A stretch of 54,922 nt of DNA, taken from positions 1-54,922 of the forward strand of contig JAJXUW010000003.1 in assembly GCA_021782545.1 (NCBI GenBank), read 5' to 3'. Position numbers and translations under genes: made by a program. Origin of the DNA: Deltaproteobacteria bacterium (lineage in GTDB: Bacteria; Desulfobacterota; Desulfuromonadia; Geobacterales; Pseudopelobacteraceae). Numbering within the stretch: position 1 is the stretch's first letter; every line of letters begins with the position of its first letter. Shown in pieces: positions 27,452 through 36,518 of this stretch. The notes under the pieces were generated by a model. The model was not told the origin of the DNA, did no database searches, and worked only from the letters and a program-made list of their open reading frames with translations.

Positions 27452-28966
27452 TCAGCTAATTAGCTTTAGTTTAATATATGACAATACATAGTTCCTATCA
27501 GCGGCAGTTAATGTAACTAGCCATATTGAACACAGGTAGCATGCTACTGAAACCGTTACCGACAGTACCAAATAATAATACGTAACGACACTAATGGTAT
27601 ATTTGCACACGGCGAATACCGCTGCCATGATCAGTAATGGCAGCAGAATCCTGAGGACTGTTTTTTTAAAATAGGCAGCCAGCGAAATACCCATCACTGA
27701 ACAGGCACTATACATGGTAATACCGTTTGCCAGTACCGTGACCGCTGTAACACCGGCGGCAACGCCAGCCACTCCCCACACGTGCGCCCCCCAGATGCCG
27801 ACGGGGATGCTGATGGCGGAAAGGACAAGCCATATCATGGCACATCCGCCGTGTTGTCCCTGTGCCGTCAGCATACGAAAGGCGTTGGTTGCCAACGAAT
27901 CGGCCACCAGCCCCGCAATCAAAATATACAGCACCATACGTCCGGCAACGGCGTACTCCCTGCCGAGCCATAACCGCAGAAAATCCTCGCCGCAAAATAC
28001 GATCGTTACCGACATGGCAAGTGAAATGATCTGCAACACCAGTGTGGTGTGTATCCATGACGAAAGTAGGCCATCATGGTCTCCTTTGCCTATTGCCGCA
28101 CCAAAATACGGCGTCAAGGGGAAACCGACCGCCTGCGACAACCCCTTGGCATAGTCGGTCAACCGGTTTGGCATGACAAAGTAGACAATACTGCCAAGCC
28201 CGATCGTATTGCCGATGATCAACGGTACACTCTGGTTCTGCAGCCGTGAAGCCACCAGCATGGTGGCACTCTTAACGCCAAAGACGATCATCTCTTTTGC
28301 CTTGTGCATAGTAACCGCGGCAACAGTGAGCGGCGGCAGGGCCTTGCTGAAATGGACTGCACCCGCAAACAGAACAAGCTGCAGAGCGGTAAAGATGGGT
28401 TCTAAAATGGCCATGACGATAAGCCCACGCCCCGCGTATACCGACAGGAGATACCAGGCCGCCGCAGACCTGATGATAACTAGGACCATCCTCACCCCAT
28501 TGATAAAGGAATGCCACTGCACTCCCATCAGTGTGGCGATAAACACCTGCAGCGGAAACGCCATGCCGGCATTGATCCCCAGCAACACAAAGACGATGCC
28601 GATATGTGCAATATTTCCGCCCTCGGTTCCGGCGACCAGGGCAGGACGATACCCCAGCATCAGAAACATGATCGTTGCACACAGCCCAACCACGATAAAA
28701 AAGGCGAATGACGTGCTCATGGTCTGCTGCAACTCGTTTCTATCCTGTCTGCCATCGGCAACAGCAACAAACCGCACCAGCGCCGGCCCGATCCCCATAT
28801 CAAGCAGCCCCATATAACCGATCACGCTCATCACGAGCTCCCAGAGCCCATAGTCCCGGTTACCCAGGGCCCTGATGATAACGGGGCTCATGATAAAGGC
28901 CGCGACGATGTTGACCGCATACAGCGCAGTGCCTGACAGCGAATTGATGAGTAGCCGCCGGCTCAT
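27452..28966 (-). CDS. Wzx-like polysaccharide flippase
   Basis: This is an oligosaccharide-lipid translocase of the MOP superfamily, 504 residues with about 12-14 membrane segments. It would flip the undecaprenyl-linked repeat unit to the periplasm. The N-terminus is typical (NSLSGTALYAVNIVAAFIMSPVIIRALG, DYGLWELVMSVIGYMGLLDMGIG), as is the central PNRLTDYAKGLSQAVGFPLTPYFG region. It overlaps the upstream glycosyltransferase gene by four bases (ATGA). It pairs functionally with the polymerase gene at 30103. Its last quarter has no distinctive motif, which is normal for the family. Confidence 0.9.
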   Translation of the reverse strand: MSRRLLINSLSGTALYAVNIVAAFIMSPVIIRALGNRDYGLWELVMSVIGYMGLLDMGIGPALVRFVAVADGRQDRNELQQTMSTSFAFFIVVGLCATIMFLMLGYRPALVAGTEGGNIAHIGIVFVLLGINAGMAFPLQVFIATLMGVQWHSFINGVRMVLVIIRSAAAWYLLSVYAGRGLIVMAILEPIFTALQLVLFAGAVHFSKALPPLTVAAVTMHKAKEMIVFGVKSATMLVASRLQNQSVPLIIGNTIGLGSIVYFVMPNRLTDYAKGLSQAVGFPLTPYFGAAIGKGDHDGLLSSWIHTTLVLQIISLAMSVTIVFCGEDFLRLWLGREYAVAGRMVLYILIAGLVADSLATNAFRMLTAQGQHGGCAMIWLVLSAISIPVGIWGAHVWGVAGVAAGVTAVTVLANGITMYSACSVMGISLAAYFKKTVLRILLPLLIMAAVFAVCKYTISVVTYYYLVLSVTVSVACYLCSIWLVTLTAADRNYVLSYIKLKLIS

Positions 28967-30099
28967 CCCCGCACCGCTGTATTTCCGATAAACTGCACCA
29001 GTTTTTCCGCAGAACCGGCCACGTCAAACCTCTTGCGGGCCTCGCCGGCGTATGTTGCAAACGTCGTCTTTTTGTCATCCATGAGGCAATCCTGCATCCG
29101 CTCAACCAATGGTGCGAGATCTTCCGATCTGAAAACCAGCGCAGGGGTGCCGGCAATAACCTCACGCAACCCGATACAATCCGAGGTAATAAGGGGGGTG
29201 CCCATGCAGAGCACCTCCATGGGGAGCAGCGGACAGGCCTCACAGCGGGAAGGGATGACCACCGCGTCCACCTGCGGGTACAGTTGGTGCACCGCCGGCT
29301 GAAACGGTACAAAGTAAAAATAGGATTCAAGCCGCTTTTTATGGATCAACGCCTGATACTCCCGCAGGTAGTCGCCCGACCCGACAGCGACAACGGCAAT
29401 AGGCCGATCAGGCGTGGCAGACCGAATCTGATCAACCGCTTCTATCAACAGATCGAACCCCTTCTCAGGCATGAACCGGCCGAAATAACCGAACAAGAAG
29501 ACAGATGCGTCGATTCCCAGCTGCCGACGCACTGCCAAGGGCGGCTCAGATGGTGCATCACACTCGGACGGATCAATACCGTTCAGTATCACCAAGGGCT
29601 GCGGCCCGTTGTGACGCAACTGCGGGAACTCATGATACACGTGTTCGAGAATATCGTTGCTCACCCCGTACAAGACGGTGATGCCACCAAGGACTCTCCC
29701 TAACAACCATCGTTTAAGGGCACCGAACCGACCACCTACATACTTCGGTTCCACAATACCGTGTATGGTCAGGATATGTGGTATGCCGTTGAACAGGTTT
29801 GCCAGAGAAGCGGCGACTGCAGAAACGAACCCTTGGCTCAAGATCACGTCATATCTGTTGGTGTGAAGCTCTTTCAGGATGGCAATCAGGTAGCTGATGC
29901 CGCTTGAACGCACGATTTTAAGCTGCGCGTTATATTTTTCAGCATCCCGTATGAGCGCGGCATCCTCCTGGGTCGATGCGGCCAACAGTGTCAGACGGTA
30001 GTTTGGCGGAAAATGCGAAAACATATAGCGCATATAGGTTCGTATGCCCCCCAAAGGCCAGCGCGCAACCACCAGTATGCAACGTTCGCTCATCGGCAT
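28963..30099 (-). CDS. Family 4 glycosyltransferase
   Basis: This is a GT-B fold glycosyltransferase of 378 residues. The N-terminal acceptor domain begins CILVVARWPLGGIRTYM. The donor-binding C-terminal domain shows LFGYFGRFMPEKGFDLLIEA, the signature of the retaining GT4 family. PSRCEACPLLPMEVLCMGTP replaces the usual E-x7-E (CEACPLLPME), with both glutamates kept. It would add one sugar to the EPS repeat on the cytoplasmic face. The ATG at 30099 has only a weak Shine-Dalgarno and follows the polymerase stop by four bases, consistent with translational coupling. Sugar donor unknown. Confidence 0.92.
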   Translation of the reverse strand: MPMSERCILVVARWPLGGIRTYMRYMFSHFPPNYRLTLLAASTQEDAALIRDAEKYNAQLKIVRSSGISYLIAILKELHTNRYDVILSQGFVSAVAASLANLFNGIPHILTIHGIVEPKYVGGRFGALKRWLLGRVLGGITVLYGVSNDILEHVYHEFPQLRHNGPQPLVILNGIDPSECDAPSEPPLAVRRQLGIDASVFLFGYFGRFMPEKGFDLLIEAVDQIRSATPDRPIAVVAVGSGDYLREYQALIHKKRLESYFYFVPFQPAVHQLYPQVDAVVIPSRCEACPLLPMEVLCMGTPLITSDCIGLREVIAGTPALVFRSEDLAPLVERMQDCLMDDKKTTFATYAGEARKRFDVAGSAEKLVQFIGNTAVRG

Positions 30100-30102
30100 G
30101 GT

Positions 30103-31410
30103 TCACATCACATGCTGCTCGGATGCCGGGCATGCCGCAACCGTCAGTAAGCCTCCCGACCAGGCTGCCAACCAAAGCCAGAGCGGACGATAGAAGTTGT
30201 GCCCGCCGATCCCGAAGACCAAAAGCAGTATCAACGCCACAATGATGGCGCCAGCGAGGTAAAAGGAGAACGTATCGTCAATGCAGCCGCCCGTCGACAA
30301 CCGGGAGCGGACCCGATGGCAACAACGCAGAATGGAGACCATAAGACCGACAAACAGGACGGCTCCAAACAAGCCCAGCTCGGCCAGAACCTCCCCGTAC
30401 AGGATATGCGACTGATTCGGCGAAGGAGCACCGTCGTCAACATGGTGGGTCATACGATAGCCGATATAGTTTTTCCCACCGGCCCCGACCCCGGTAAAGG
30501 GCCGCTGCTGAAACATCCGCCAACTGGCCTTCCAGCCCTGTATCCTGCCTTCGGCAGATTCCCTGGCGTTCTTAGGACCTGCCTCTTCATCCCACAGAGT
30601 CCTGAAACGTTCCTGCTTTTCTTCTGGCATGATATGCCAAACCACGGTCATTGCAACGATAGTGGCACACAATATCAACAACTTGCGTTTTCCCTTCTGC
30701 ACAAGTACCCAGATGGCACAAAGCGCCAGTAAGGCAACAAACGAGGTGCGTGATCCGGTAAGCACGACGCAGAGTATTGCAAAGGCGCCGTACAGATAGT
30801 ACAACTTCCGGAGATGTCGGTTCTGTTCAGAACGCAACAGTGCGTAGACAAAGGGCAGTGAGAGTACAACCGTCGCGCCGAACGAATTAGGGTCATTAAA
30901 GGTGCTGTCCACCCCCATCATCCGTGAAATCCCCATGCGCCAGACATGGCGGCCGTTGGTGTATTCCCAAAAAGAGTGCAGAACATACAGCATGGTGGAA
31001 AATACATAGGCCTTGACGATCGTCTTTAAGGTGATTTCATCATCAGCGATGGACAGCATCAACAAATAGAGCACCGCCATCTTTGCGTACTCTATCCCCT
31101 GGTCAAGCGCGTAGTCCGTATTGAAGGCGAATGGTGCCAGGACAAAATGGAGTGTGAGCAGGCCGTAGACCCATTTATTGAGCGGTGAAGGCACCACTCT
31201 GAAGGCATGGTGCAGGATTGCGACGATGATAAGGAGGATGGCGTACACCCGCTCTATCCTTAGCCCCTCAAGATAGCGGATAGACTCCCAGGGACGCTCG
31301 ATCACCAGAAACATATAGAGGCAGACCATGATCAGCACAACAGAGACAGATTGTTGCGCCGTCAACCGGCCTTCTTCCTGATATGCGAGTTGGTCTGAAC
31401 CGATGCTCAT
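30103..31410 (-). CDS. Wzy/O-antigen-ligase family membrane protein
   Basis: This is a polytopic membrane protein of about 435 residues with 10-12 hydrophobic segments and the O-antigen ligase/polymerase signature. That signature has a central cytoplasmic loop and a large periplasmic loop (RPFTGVGAGGKNYIGY, NQSHILYGEVLAELGLFGAVLF). It would polymerise flipped repeats (Wzy role) or attach the glycan to protein. XrtA loci often carry a ligase of this sort, and the two roles cannot be told apart by sequence. I prefer ATG 31410 with GAGGG upstream; the in-frame GTG 31425 lies too close to its ribosome site. It follows the acyltransferase gene by about 22 bases. Confidence 0.88.
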   Translation of the reverse strand: MSIGSDQLAYQEEGRLTAQQSVSVVLIMVCLYMFLVIERPWESIRYLEGLRIERVYAILLIIVAILHHAFRVVPSPLNKWVYGLLTLHFVLAPFAFNTDYALDQGIEYAKMAVLYLLMLSIADDEITLKTIVKAYVFSTMLYVLHSFWEYTNGRHVWRMGISRMMGVDSTFNDPNSFGATVVLSLPFVYALLRSEQNRHLRKLYYLYGAFAILCVVLTGSRTSFVALLALCAIWVLVQKGKRKLLILCATIVAMTVVWHIMPEEKQERFRTLWDEEAGPKNARESAEGRIQGWKASWRMFQQRPFTGVGAGGKNYIGYRMTHHVDDGAPSPNQSHILYGEVLAELGLFGAVLFVGLMVSILRCCHRVRSRLSTGGCIDDTFSFYLAGAIIVALILLLVFGIGGHNFYRPLWLWLAAWSGGLLTVAACPASEQHVM

Positions 31411-31432
31411 ATCCTGAGCCCTCACCCTGCCG

Positions 31433-32002
31433 TCATCTGATGGTCTTGACTACCTTTGCCGGATTGCCTGTCAAAACTTCGTAGTCCCCTGTCCTGTGTA
31501 TCACCACGGAACCGGCGGCGACGACATTCTGGACCCCAAGGTCATCCATGATCACCGCGCCGTTGCCGATCCAACAGTTTTCACCAATGGTTATTTTTCT
31601 GAACACCCCGGGTTGTTCCTGGATCGGCTTGCCAATTTCGGTATACCCATGCTGATGCTTGCCGCTGAGAATGGATACATGGCTGGCTATGGTTACGTGG
31701 TCCCCGATCTTGGCTGTACCTAGTATGTTATAGGCCCCGAGATAATAACCGGTTCCCAGTTCGGTCTCGGGATGGGCGATAAAGGTCCCAAATCCGATGT
31801 AACCTTTCGTGGAGCAGCTGTTAAGCGTCCTGCTGTAGTAGGCGACTCTGCAATAACTGCCGAATTTCCCCGGGATCAGGGCAAGCAACTGCCCTTGTCC
31901 GGCAAACAGCTCTTTCGATCGTGTCAGCAGAAAGAGCAGATACAACGGCGCGGTGAGTACCAGGCAAAGGCCCAGAAAACATCGCTGCAGCACCTTTTTC
32001 AT
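31433..32002 (-). CDS. Hexapeptide-repeat acyltransferase
   Basis: This protein has 189 residues with one N-terminal membrane segment (about 9-27) and a left-handed beta-helix acyltransferase domain from about residue 65. The imperfect hexapeptides run GYIGFGTFIAHPETELGTGYYLG, AKIGDHVTIASHVSILSG and ITIGENCWIGNGAVIMDDLGVQNVVAAGSVV. KHQHGYTE holds the likely catalytic histidines. It probably O-acetylates a sugar of the repeat, using acetyl-CoA. The ATG has GAGGAG upstream and overlaps the stop of the preceding glycosyltransferase (ATGA). It resembles the serine-acetyltransferase/colanic-acid acetyltransferase group. Confidence 0.9.
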   Translation of the reverse strand: MKKVLQRCFLGLCLVLTAPLYLLFLLTRSKELFAGQGQLLALIPGKFGSYCRVAYYSRTLNSCSTKGYIGFGTFIAHPETELGTGYYLGAYNILGTAKIGDHVTIASHVSILSGKHQHGYTEIGKPIQEQPGVFRKITIGENCWIGNGAVIMDDLGVQNVVAAGSVVIHRTGDYEVLTGNPAKVVKTIR

Positions 32003-33111
32003 ACGAGCTCCTCATATAACGTATGATAACTCGCCAGTATCTTGTCGCATGCGAACAGCCGAACCGCCTTTTCCCTGCCCCGCTGTCCCATGGTGCCCGC
32101 CTGCTGATGTCCGATGATGCTGATCAGGCGTTCGGCCATCCGGTTTGGATCACCGGAGGGCACGACATACCCTGTGACACCGTCCTCCACCGCCTCGCGC
32201 GCCCCGCCGACATCGCTGCAGACAACCGCCAGACCTGCCGCCGCATATTCGACAATCGCATTTGAAAAACTTTCGGAATGGGACGACAACACCCCGATAT
32301 CCATACAACTCAACAGCTGCGGGATATCGGTGCGTCTGCCTAAAAACCGTAGTGTTGCGCCCAGCCCTGACGTCTGGCTCAACGCCTCCAATGTCGGGCG
32401 TTCAGGGCCATCACCAACGATGCAAAACCGCGCCGCGGGCACTTTGTCGGCAACCAGCCGTGCAGCCGCGATAAAGACATCAAGCGCCTTTATTGGCCGC
32501 AGGTTGGCAACCACCCCAATAACAACCGCATCCTCCGGGAAATTCCACTGTTGCCTGAATGTCGTGCGTTGGTCTGCTGTTGCTGGAGCGTAGCGTTCGG
32601 TCTCCAGGCTGTTGTACACGACCTTGATACGGTTCGACTCAACGCCTTCACTATGCGTCAACCATTCGCGGGTGCTCTCCGAATTGGCCAGGAAACAGGT
32701 AACCCACCGGTTTAGCAGTCTCAGGGCAACAAGTTCGAAGCGAGTGTGCCAATACCCCTGGTTTCTCCTGGTCGCAATAACAGCCTGAGTCCCGGCTAAT
32801 CGAGCCGCCGCTACCCCGACTTTATTGCCCTCAACAAAATAGGTCTGTACGATGTTGATGCGGGATGTCTTGAGAAAATTGATGAATTTCAGGATATTCA
32901 GATAACTGGCAGGATGGGCAAACGAGGTGATACCGATATCAATCAGCTCACATGCCAAAAACTCTTTCTTAAGCCACTCTGAAGGGCGTAATACACACAA
33001 ATAGGGCTTAAACCGTGTTCTATCCAGGTGTTCAAGCAGCATCAGCAGCTGTTTTTCAGTCCCGGCTGTCGGCGATTCGATGGTATCGATGATGTAGGCG
33101 ATGTTTATCAT
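31999..33111 (-). CDS. Family 4 glycosyltransferase
   Basis: This is a GT-B fold sugar transferase of 370 residues. The N-terminal domain starts INIAYIIDTIESPTAGTEKQLLMLL, with the glycine/threonine acceptor loop. The C-terminal domain shows IGVVANLRPIKALDVFIAAARLV and the donor-site ESFSNAIVEYAAAG (E-x7-E). It would extend the EPS repeat. Two starts are possible: ATG 33144 (AGG eight bases upstream), which adds 11 residues unlike the family, and ATG 33111, which begins at the first beta strand and is preferred. It is coupled to the acyltransferase by an ATGA overlap and lies 78 bases after the GT2 gene upstream. Confidence 0.9.
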   Translation of the reverse strand: MINIAYIIDTIESPTAGTEKQLLMLLEHLDRTRFKPYLCVLRPSEWLKKEFLACELIDIGITSFAHPASYLNILKFINFLKTSRINIVQTYFVEGNKVGVAAARLAGTQAVIATRRNQGYWHTRFELVALRLLNRWVTCFLANSESTREWLTHSEGVESNRIKVVYNSLETERYAPATADQRTTFRQQWNFPEDAVVIGVVANLRPIKALDVFIAAARLVADKVPAARFCIVGDGPERPTLEALSQTSGLGATLRFLGRRTDIPQLLSCMDIGVLSSHSESFSNAIVEYAAAGLAVVCSDVGGAREAVEDGVTGYVVPSGDPNRMAERLISIIGHQQAGTMGQRGREKAVRLFACDKILASYHTLYEELV

Positions 33112-33189
33112 ACAAGCTGTCTCGGCATCGTTGACGGAAAACATCTACCAAACCTGCAAGCACGACACATGTCCTGATCGGGCCTATCT

Positions 33190-34203
33190 TTATTTTCTGA
33201 GAAATGCCTGCTGTATGAACCCCCACCCTAAACCAAAGTGTACGGTAAAAAAGACAAACGGCAACCAGCGGAAGGCGTGCCAACCGTTTTTGGCGGCAAT
33301 ACGGCACGATTCAACCATGATGATGGCCCAATAGACCGTAAAGAGACCGGCTCCTGCCGGTATGACGCTACGGCTGGGCATCCGGCCCAACGTTACCATG
33401 ACGAGCAGTACGGCAAACACCGCGCCCACTGCCACAAACCCGGCCGGGATAAGCTGATTAAACGTCAGGGCGGCGGGATGTTTCCTAATGAACCTGCAAC
33501 GGCCCTTGCCGTAACGAACCATCTGGCGCATAAGCCCTGGCAGATCCTCACGGGGGTAGTAGCGGATGGCAAGCGTCGGGCTGGTGTAACAGGTCAATCC
33601 CGCCCGCTCCACCCGGTAGTTGAACTCCACATCTTCACAGGCATCAAAGGTCTCATCCACATACCCAACCGTATCGAAGAGGCCCCTACGGTAGGTAGCG
33701 CCGTTACTTACCGGGCTGGCGAATCCTTCATACCGGTCAAAGATCAGCGAATCACCGCCATGGCCGATCCTTGAGGCCCGCGCCAGAGCCACGGCCTTTT
33801 GGAATTCAGTCAGATCTGGAGGGTCGAGCGGTTGCGGACGTCCCAGGCAATCGGCGCCGCTCTTTTCAAAACAGGCCACCGTGTTTTCCAGCAGGTGATC
33901 ATCCGGTATGAAACAGTGCCCGTCCACAACCAGGAAGATGTCGCCGCGCCCCTGTTTGAAGCCGAGGTTGCGTCCGCTACTGGAACGATGGCCCGGATTG
34001 TCAAGCAGCCGGACCTGGGCATGGCACCGCGCGATATCCATAACAATTTCCCGGGTGCCATCATCAGAACCGCCATCGGCCACCACGATCTCGTAACGGT
34101 CTGCCGGATATTCCTGGCAAAGCAGTTGACCAATGGTCGCCGCAATGAAAGGGGCCTCGTTCCGTACCGGCATGACGATGGTGATAAACGGCACAATGTC
34201 CAT
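33190..34203 (-). CDS. Family 2 glycosyltransferase, ExoA-like, with C-terminal membrane segments
   Basis: This protein has 337 residues from ATG 34203, just after the stop of the preceding gene. The N-terminal GT-A domain shows ITIVMPVRNEAPFIAATI, IVVADGGSDDGT, SSGRNLGFKQGRGDIFLVVDGH and the acceptor-side DACEDVEFNYRVERAG. The variant DGH in place of DxD is found in ExoA-like enzymes. The last 90 residues carry about three hydrophobic segments that anchor it in the inner membrane. It resembles the succinoglycan ExoA family, which adds glucose to the lipid-linked repeat, though its donor here is not known. Confidence 0.92.
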   Translation of the reverse strand: MDIVPFITIVMPVRNEAPFIAATIGQLLCQEYPADRYEIVVADGGSDDGTREIVMDIARCHAQVRLLDNPGHRSSSGRNLGFKQGRGDIFLVVDGHCFIPDDHLLENTVACFEKSGADCLGRPQPLDPPDLTEFQKAVALARASRIGHGGDSLIFDRYEGFASPVSNGATYRRGLFDTVGYVDETFDACEDVEFNYRVERAGLTCYTSPTLAIRYYPREDLPGLMRQMVRYGKGRCRFIRKHPAALTFNQLIPAGFVAVGAVFAVLLVMVTLGRMPSRSVIPAGAGLFTVYWAIIMVESCRIAAKNGWHAFRWLPFVFFTVHFGLGWGFIQQAFLRK

Positions 34204-34207
34204 TATC

Positions 34208-35332
34208 TTACCCAAACGAACGGCACATGTCCGTGTAAAGCTTTTCATATTCTATGGTTTGAGCACTAAACCCAAAGTTACGCTTGATATATTCAAACCC
34301 TGCTATTCCCATCTGTCTGCGAAGCTCCCGGTCGGTCAGCAGGCTGAGAAGGGCGGTCACCATGCCAACGACATCATCCGGCGTTGTTAGAAAGCCGGAC
34401 AGGCCATGTTGAACGACCTCCGGCGTCCCGCCTACGGCGGTGGCAACAATCGGTTTTTGATTGGCAAACGCCTCAAGGGCGACATTGGGCAGCCCCTCGG
34501 TGAACGAAGGGAGCATAAAGATATCGATCTGCGGCAACAGGTCCGGCAAATCCTTGCGGAAACCGGGCAACAAGAACCGGCCCTGTAATCCTGATGCGGT
34601 AACCTTTTGTTCCAGTTGGGGCCGCAACACCCCTTCGCCGAACACCACAAAATAGGCCTGTGGCTGGTCTGCACAAACCTCGCGGGCCACCTCAATCATG
34701 GTGGCGTAATTTTTTTCCGGGCTGAGCCGTCCGGCAGAGGCGATAATCAGCGCATCCTGCGGCAATCCGAGCTGGCTGCGCAACGGGACATCGAAGGGTG
34801 GCGCCGGTTCATCCAGATTGATGGCGTTATGGATGACCGACACCTTACGCCCCGGCACACCACTGGCGAGAATCTTCTGCTGTTGGCCGGCAGAAACGGC
34901 GACAACATGGTCGGCAAACCGCAGAAACAATCGATCCAGGGCCTCGTACCATCTGATCTTGGGGCTTTCTCCGGTCCATCCCCGTGAAACGGCGATGGTC
35001 GGTATCCTGGCCGGTACGGCGGCGAGACATCCGAGGATATTTGGCTTGTAACCGTGGGTGCAGAGGAGATCCACCTTGTGCTGCCGTAAGACCGTATAGA
35101 GAGTATGGATGCTTGCGACGTGAACGGGAGAGCGCGAAGGCAGGTGCACGGTACAGTAACCGCGCAACCGTGCTGCATCGCCAAGCGGGTCCGCCCCCCC
35201 TTCCCCGAACGTTCCCAGAATCGGGGTGAACCGGGCAGTATCCAACCGGGCGAAGTGCTCGAGAATCTGTTTCTCCGGGCCGCCGACAAAATTACAGGCC
35301 CGCAGGTGCATAATGACCAGTGTCTTAGCCAC
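34208..35332 (-). CDS. Family 4 glycosyltransferase, GTG start
   Basis: This is a GT-B fold transferase of 374 residues from GTG 35332, which overlaps the preceding stop by eight bases and has GGGAGA upstream; the ORF-track extension is unsupported. The N-terminal domain shows VIMHLRACNFVGGPEKQIL and THGYKPNILGCLAA. The C-terminal domain shows IIASAGRLSPEKNYATMIEVA and SFTEGLPNVALEAFANQKP, with both donor-binding glutamates. It would add a sugar of the EPS repeat. It is unusually close to its neighbours on both sides, and its donor is unknown. Confidence 0.93.
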   Translation of the reverse strand: MAKTLVIMHLRACNFVGGPEKQILEHFARLDTARFTPILGTFGEGGADPLGDAARLRGYCTVHLPSRSPVHVASIHTLYTVLRQHKVDLLCTHGYKPNILGCLAAVPARIPTIAVSRGWTGESPKIRWYEALDRLFLRFADHVVAVSAGQQQKILASGVPGRKVSVIHNAINLDEPAPPFDVPLRSQLGLPQDALIIASAGRLSPEKNYATMIEVAREVCADQPQAYFVVFGEGVLRPQLEQKVTASGLQGRFLLPGFRKDLPDLLPQIDIFMLPSFTEGLPNVALEAFANQKPIVATAVGGTPEVVQHGLSGFLTTPDDVVGMVTALLSLLTDRELRRQMGIAGFEYIKRNFGFSAQTIEYEKLYTDMCRSFG

Positions 35333-36518
35333 GGGCACTCTCCCACAGTTCTGCCATGGTCTTTGCAATGGCATCCCAGGTATAGCTTCTCAAAACCAGC
35401 TCCCGCCCAACGGCCCCAAGCGCTGCATACTCATCCCGATCGGCCAGTACCCGGCAGGCGGTAGCTGCCAGCTCCCGGGGCGTATCGCGCAACAGGATCG
35501 TAACGCCATCCTGAACGGTCAACCCCTCGGCACCCACCGTTGTCGAGAGGACGGTCTTGCCCATCGCCAGCGCTTCGAGAATTTTCAACCGTGAACCGCC
35601 TCCAACCCGCAACGGCACAAGATAGAGCGCACTGCGGGCGATATAGGGGCGGACATCGGGTACCGTACCGGTTACCGTCACCCCTGCCGTCTGTTCTGCC
35701 AGCGTTGACAACCACGCCGGAGGGTTTCGGCCAACAACGCAAAAGGTGGCGTCAGGCGTCTGCCGGCGAATCAACGGAAAGACCTGTTCAATAAAATACC
35801 TGACCCCGTCCTGGTTGGGCCGCCAGTCCATGGAACCGGTGAATACCATACTGCCTGGTGTCACCGGCACCACAGCTGGCGTGTAATAGCGTTCATCAAC
35901 CCCATTGGGTACAACCTGCACCTGAGGGCAACCGTAGTCATTGACAAAAACGTCACGATCAGGCTGTGAAACCGTCGATACCGCGCTATAGCGCCGTGCA
36001 GCAGCAGCCTCGTAACGACGCAATTTCTTCCACTGCAGATAGATATATATGCGTTTTGCCGGATTGGGTTCCGTCAGAAAATAACGCTCCCAGATCTGTG
36101 CCTCTACGTTATGGGCCGAAAGCACCGTCGGTATTCTGCCCAGAAGTGGCAGGATATTTTCTGTGTAAGGTGTCCACTCGCAATGGAGCAGGTCGAAGCC
36201 CCCTTCCGTCACCAGTGAGACGGCCTTTTGGGAAAACGCTCGGGAGTAATGCCGGTCGACGATGTACGGATTTGGGGAGAGCAGGTTGGCCAGAAGCTGT
36301 CCATAAAAACGTGCCCCCTGCTGTTTGAGGATGGGGCTAGGCACCACGACAACCGAGACATTGGGGCAGTCCGGCAGCGCCACCACTCCGGGTGTGCCGT
36401 AGCAAAGATAAGTGATGGCGTGATGCCGCTGCAGGCGCTGCAGCAGGTTGTAACTCCGCAGCCGCTTACCGGTGTCAAGCGGCCAGGGGAGTTCTTCATC
36501 AACAACCAGGACGTTCAT
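35325..36518 (-). CDS. XrtA/PEP-CTERM system glycosyltransferase (TIGR03087-like)
   Basis: This protein has 397 residues from ATG 36518, overlapping the deacetylase gene by 20 bases. It is a GT-B fold enzyme of the subgroup confined to exosortase A loci. It begins NVLVVDEELPWPLDTGKRLRSYNLL, followed by HCEWTPYTENILP, STVSQPDRDVF, VVPNGVDERYY, MVFTGSMDWRPNQDGVRYF and VPLRVGGGSRLKILEALAMGK. The last segment is the donor site. These motifs and the position after the deacetylase fit the Stp1 family closely. It would act in assembly of the XrtA-linked polysaccharide. Confidence 0.93.
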   Translation of the reverse strand: MNVLVVDEELPWPLDTGKRLRSYNLLQRLQRHHAITYLCYGTPGVVALPDCPNVSVVVVPSPILKQQGARFYGQLLANLLSPNPYIVDRHYSRAFSQKAVSLVTEGGFDLLHCEWTPYTENILPLLGRIPTVLSAHNVEAQIWERYFLTEPNPAKRIYIYLQWKKLRRYEAAAARRYSAVSTVSQPDRDVFVNDYGCPQVQVVPNGVDERYYTPAVVPVTPGSMVFTGSMDWRPNQDGVRYFIEQVFPLIRRQTPDATFCVVGRNPPAWLSTLAEQTAGVTVTGTVPDVRPYIARSALYLVPLRVGGGSRLKILEALAMGKTVLSTTVGAEGLTVQDGVTILLRDTPRELAATACRVLADRDEYAALGAVGRELVLRSYTWDAIAKTMAELWESARG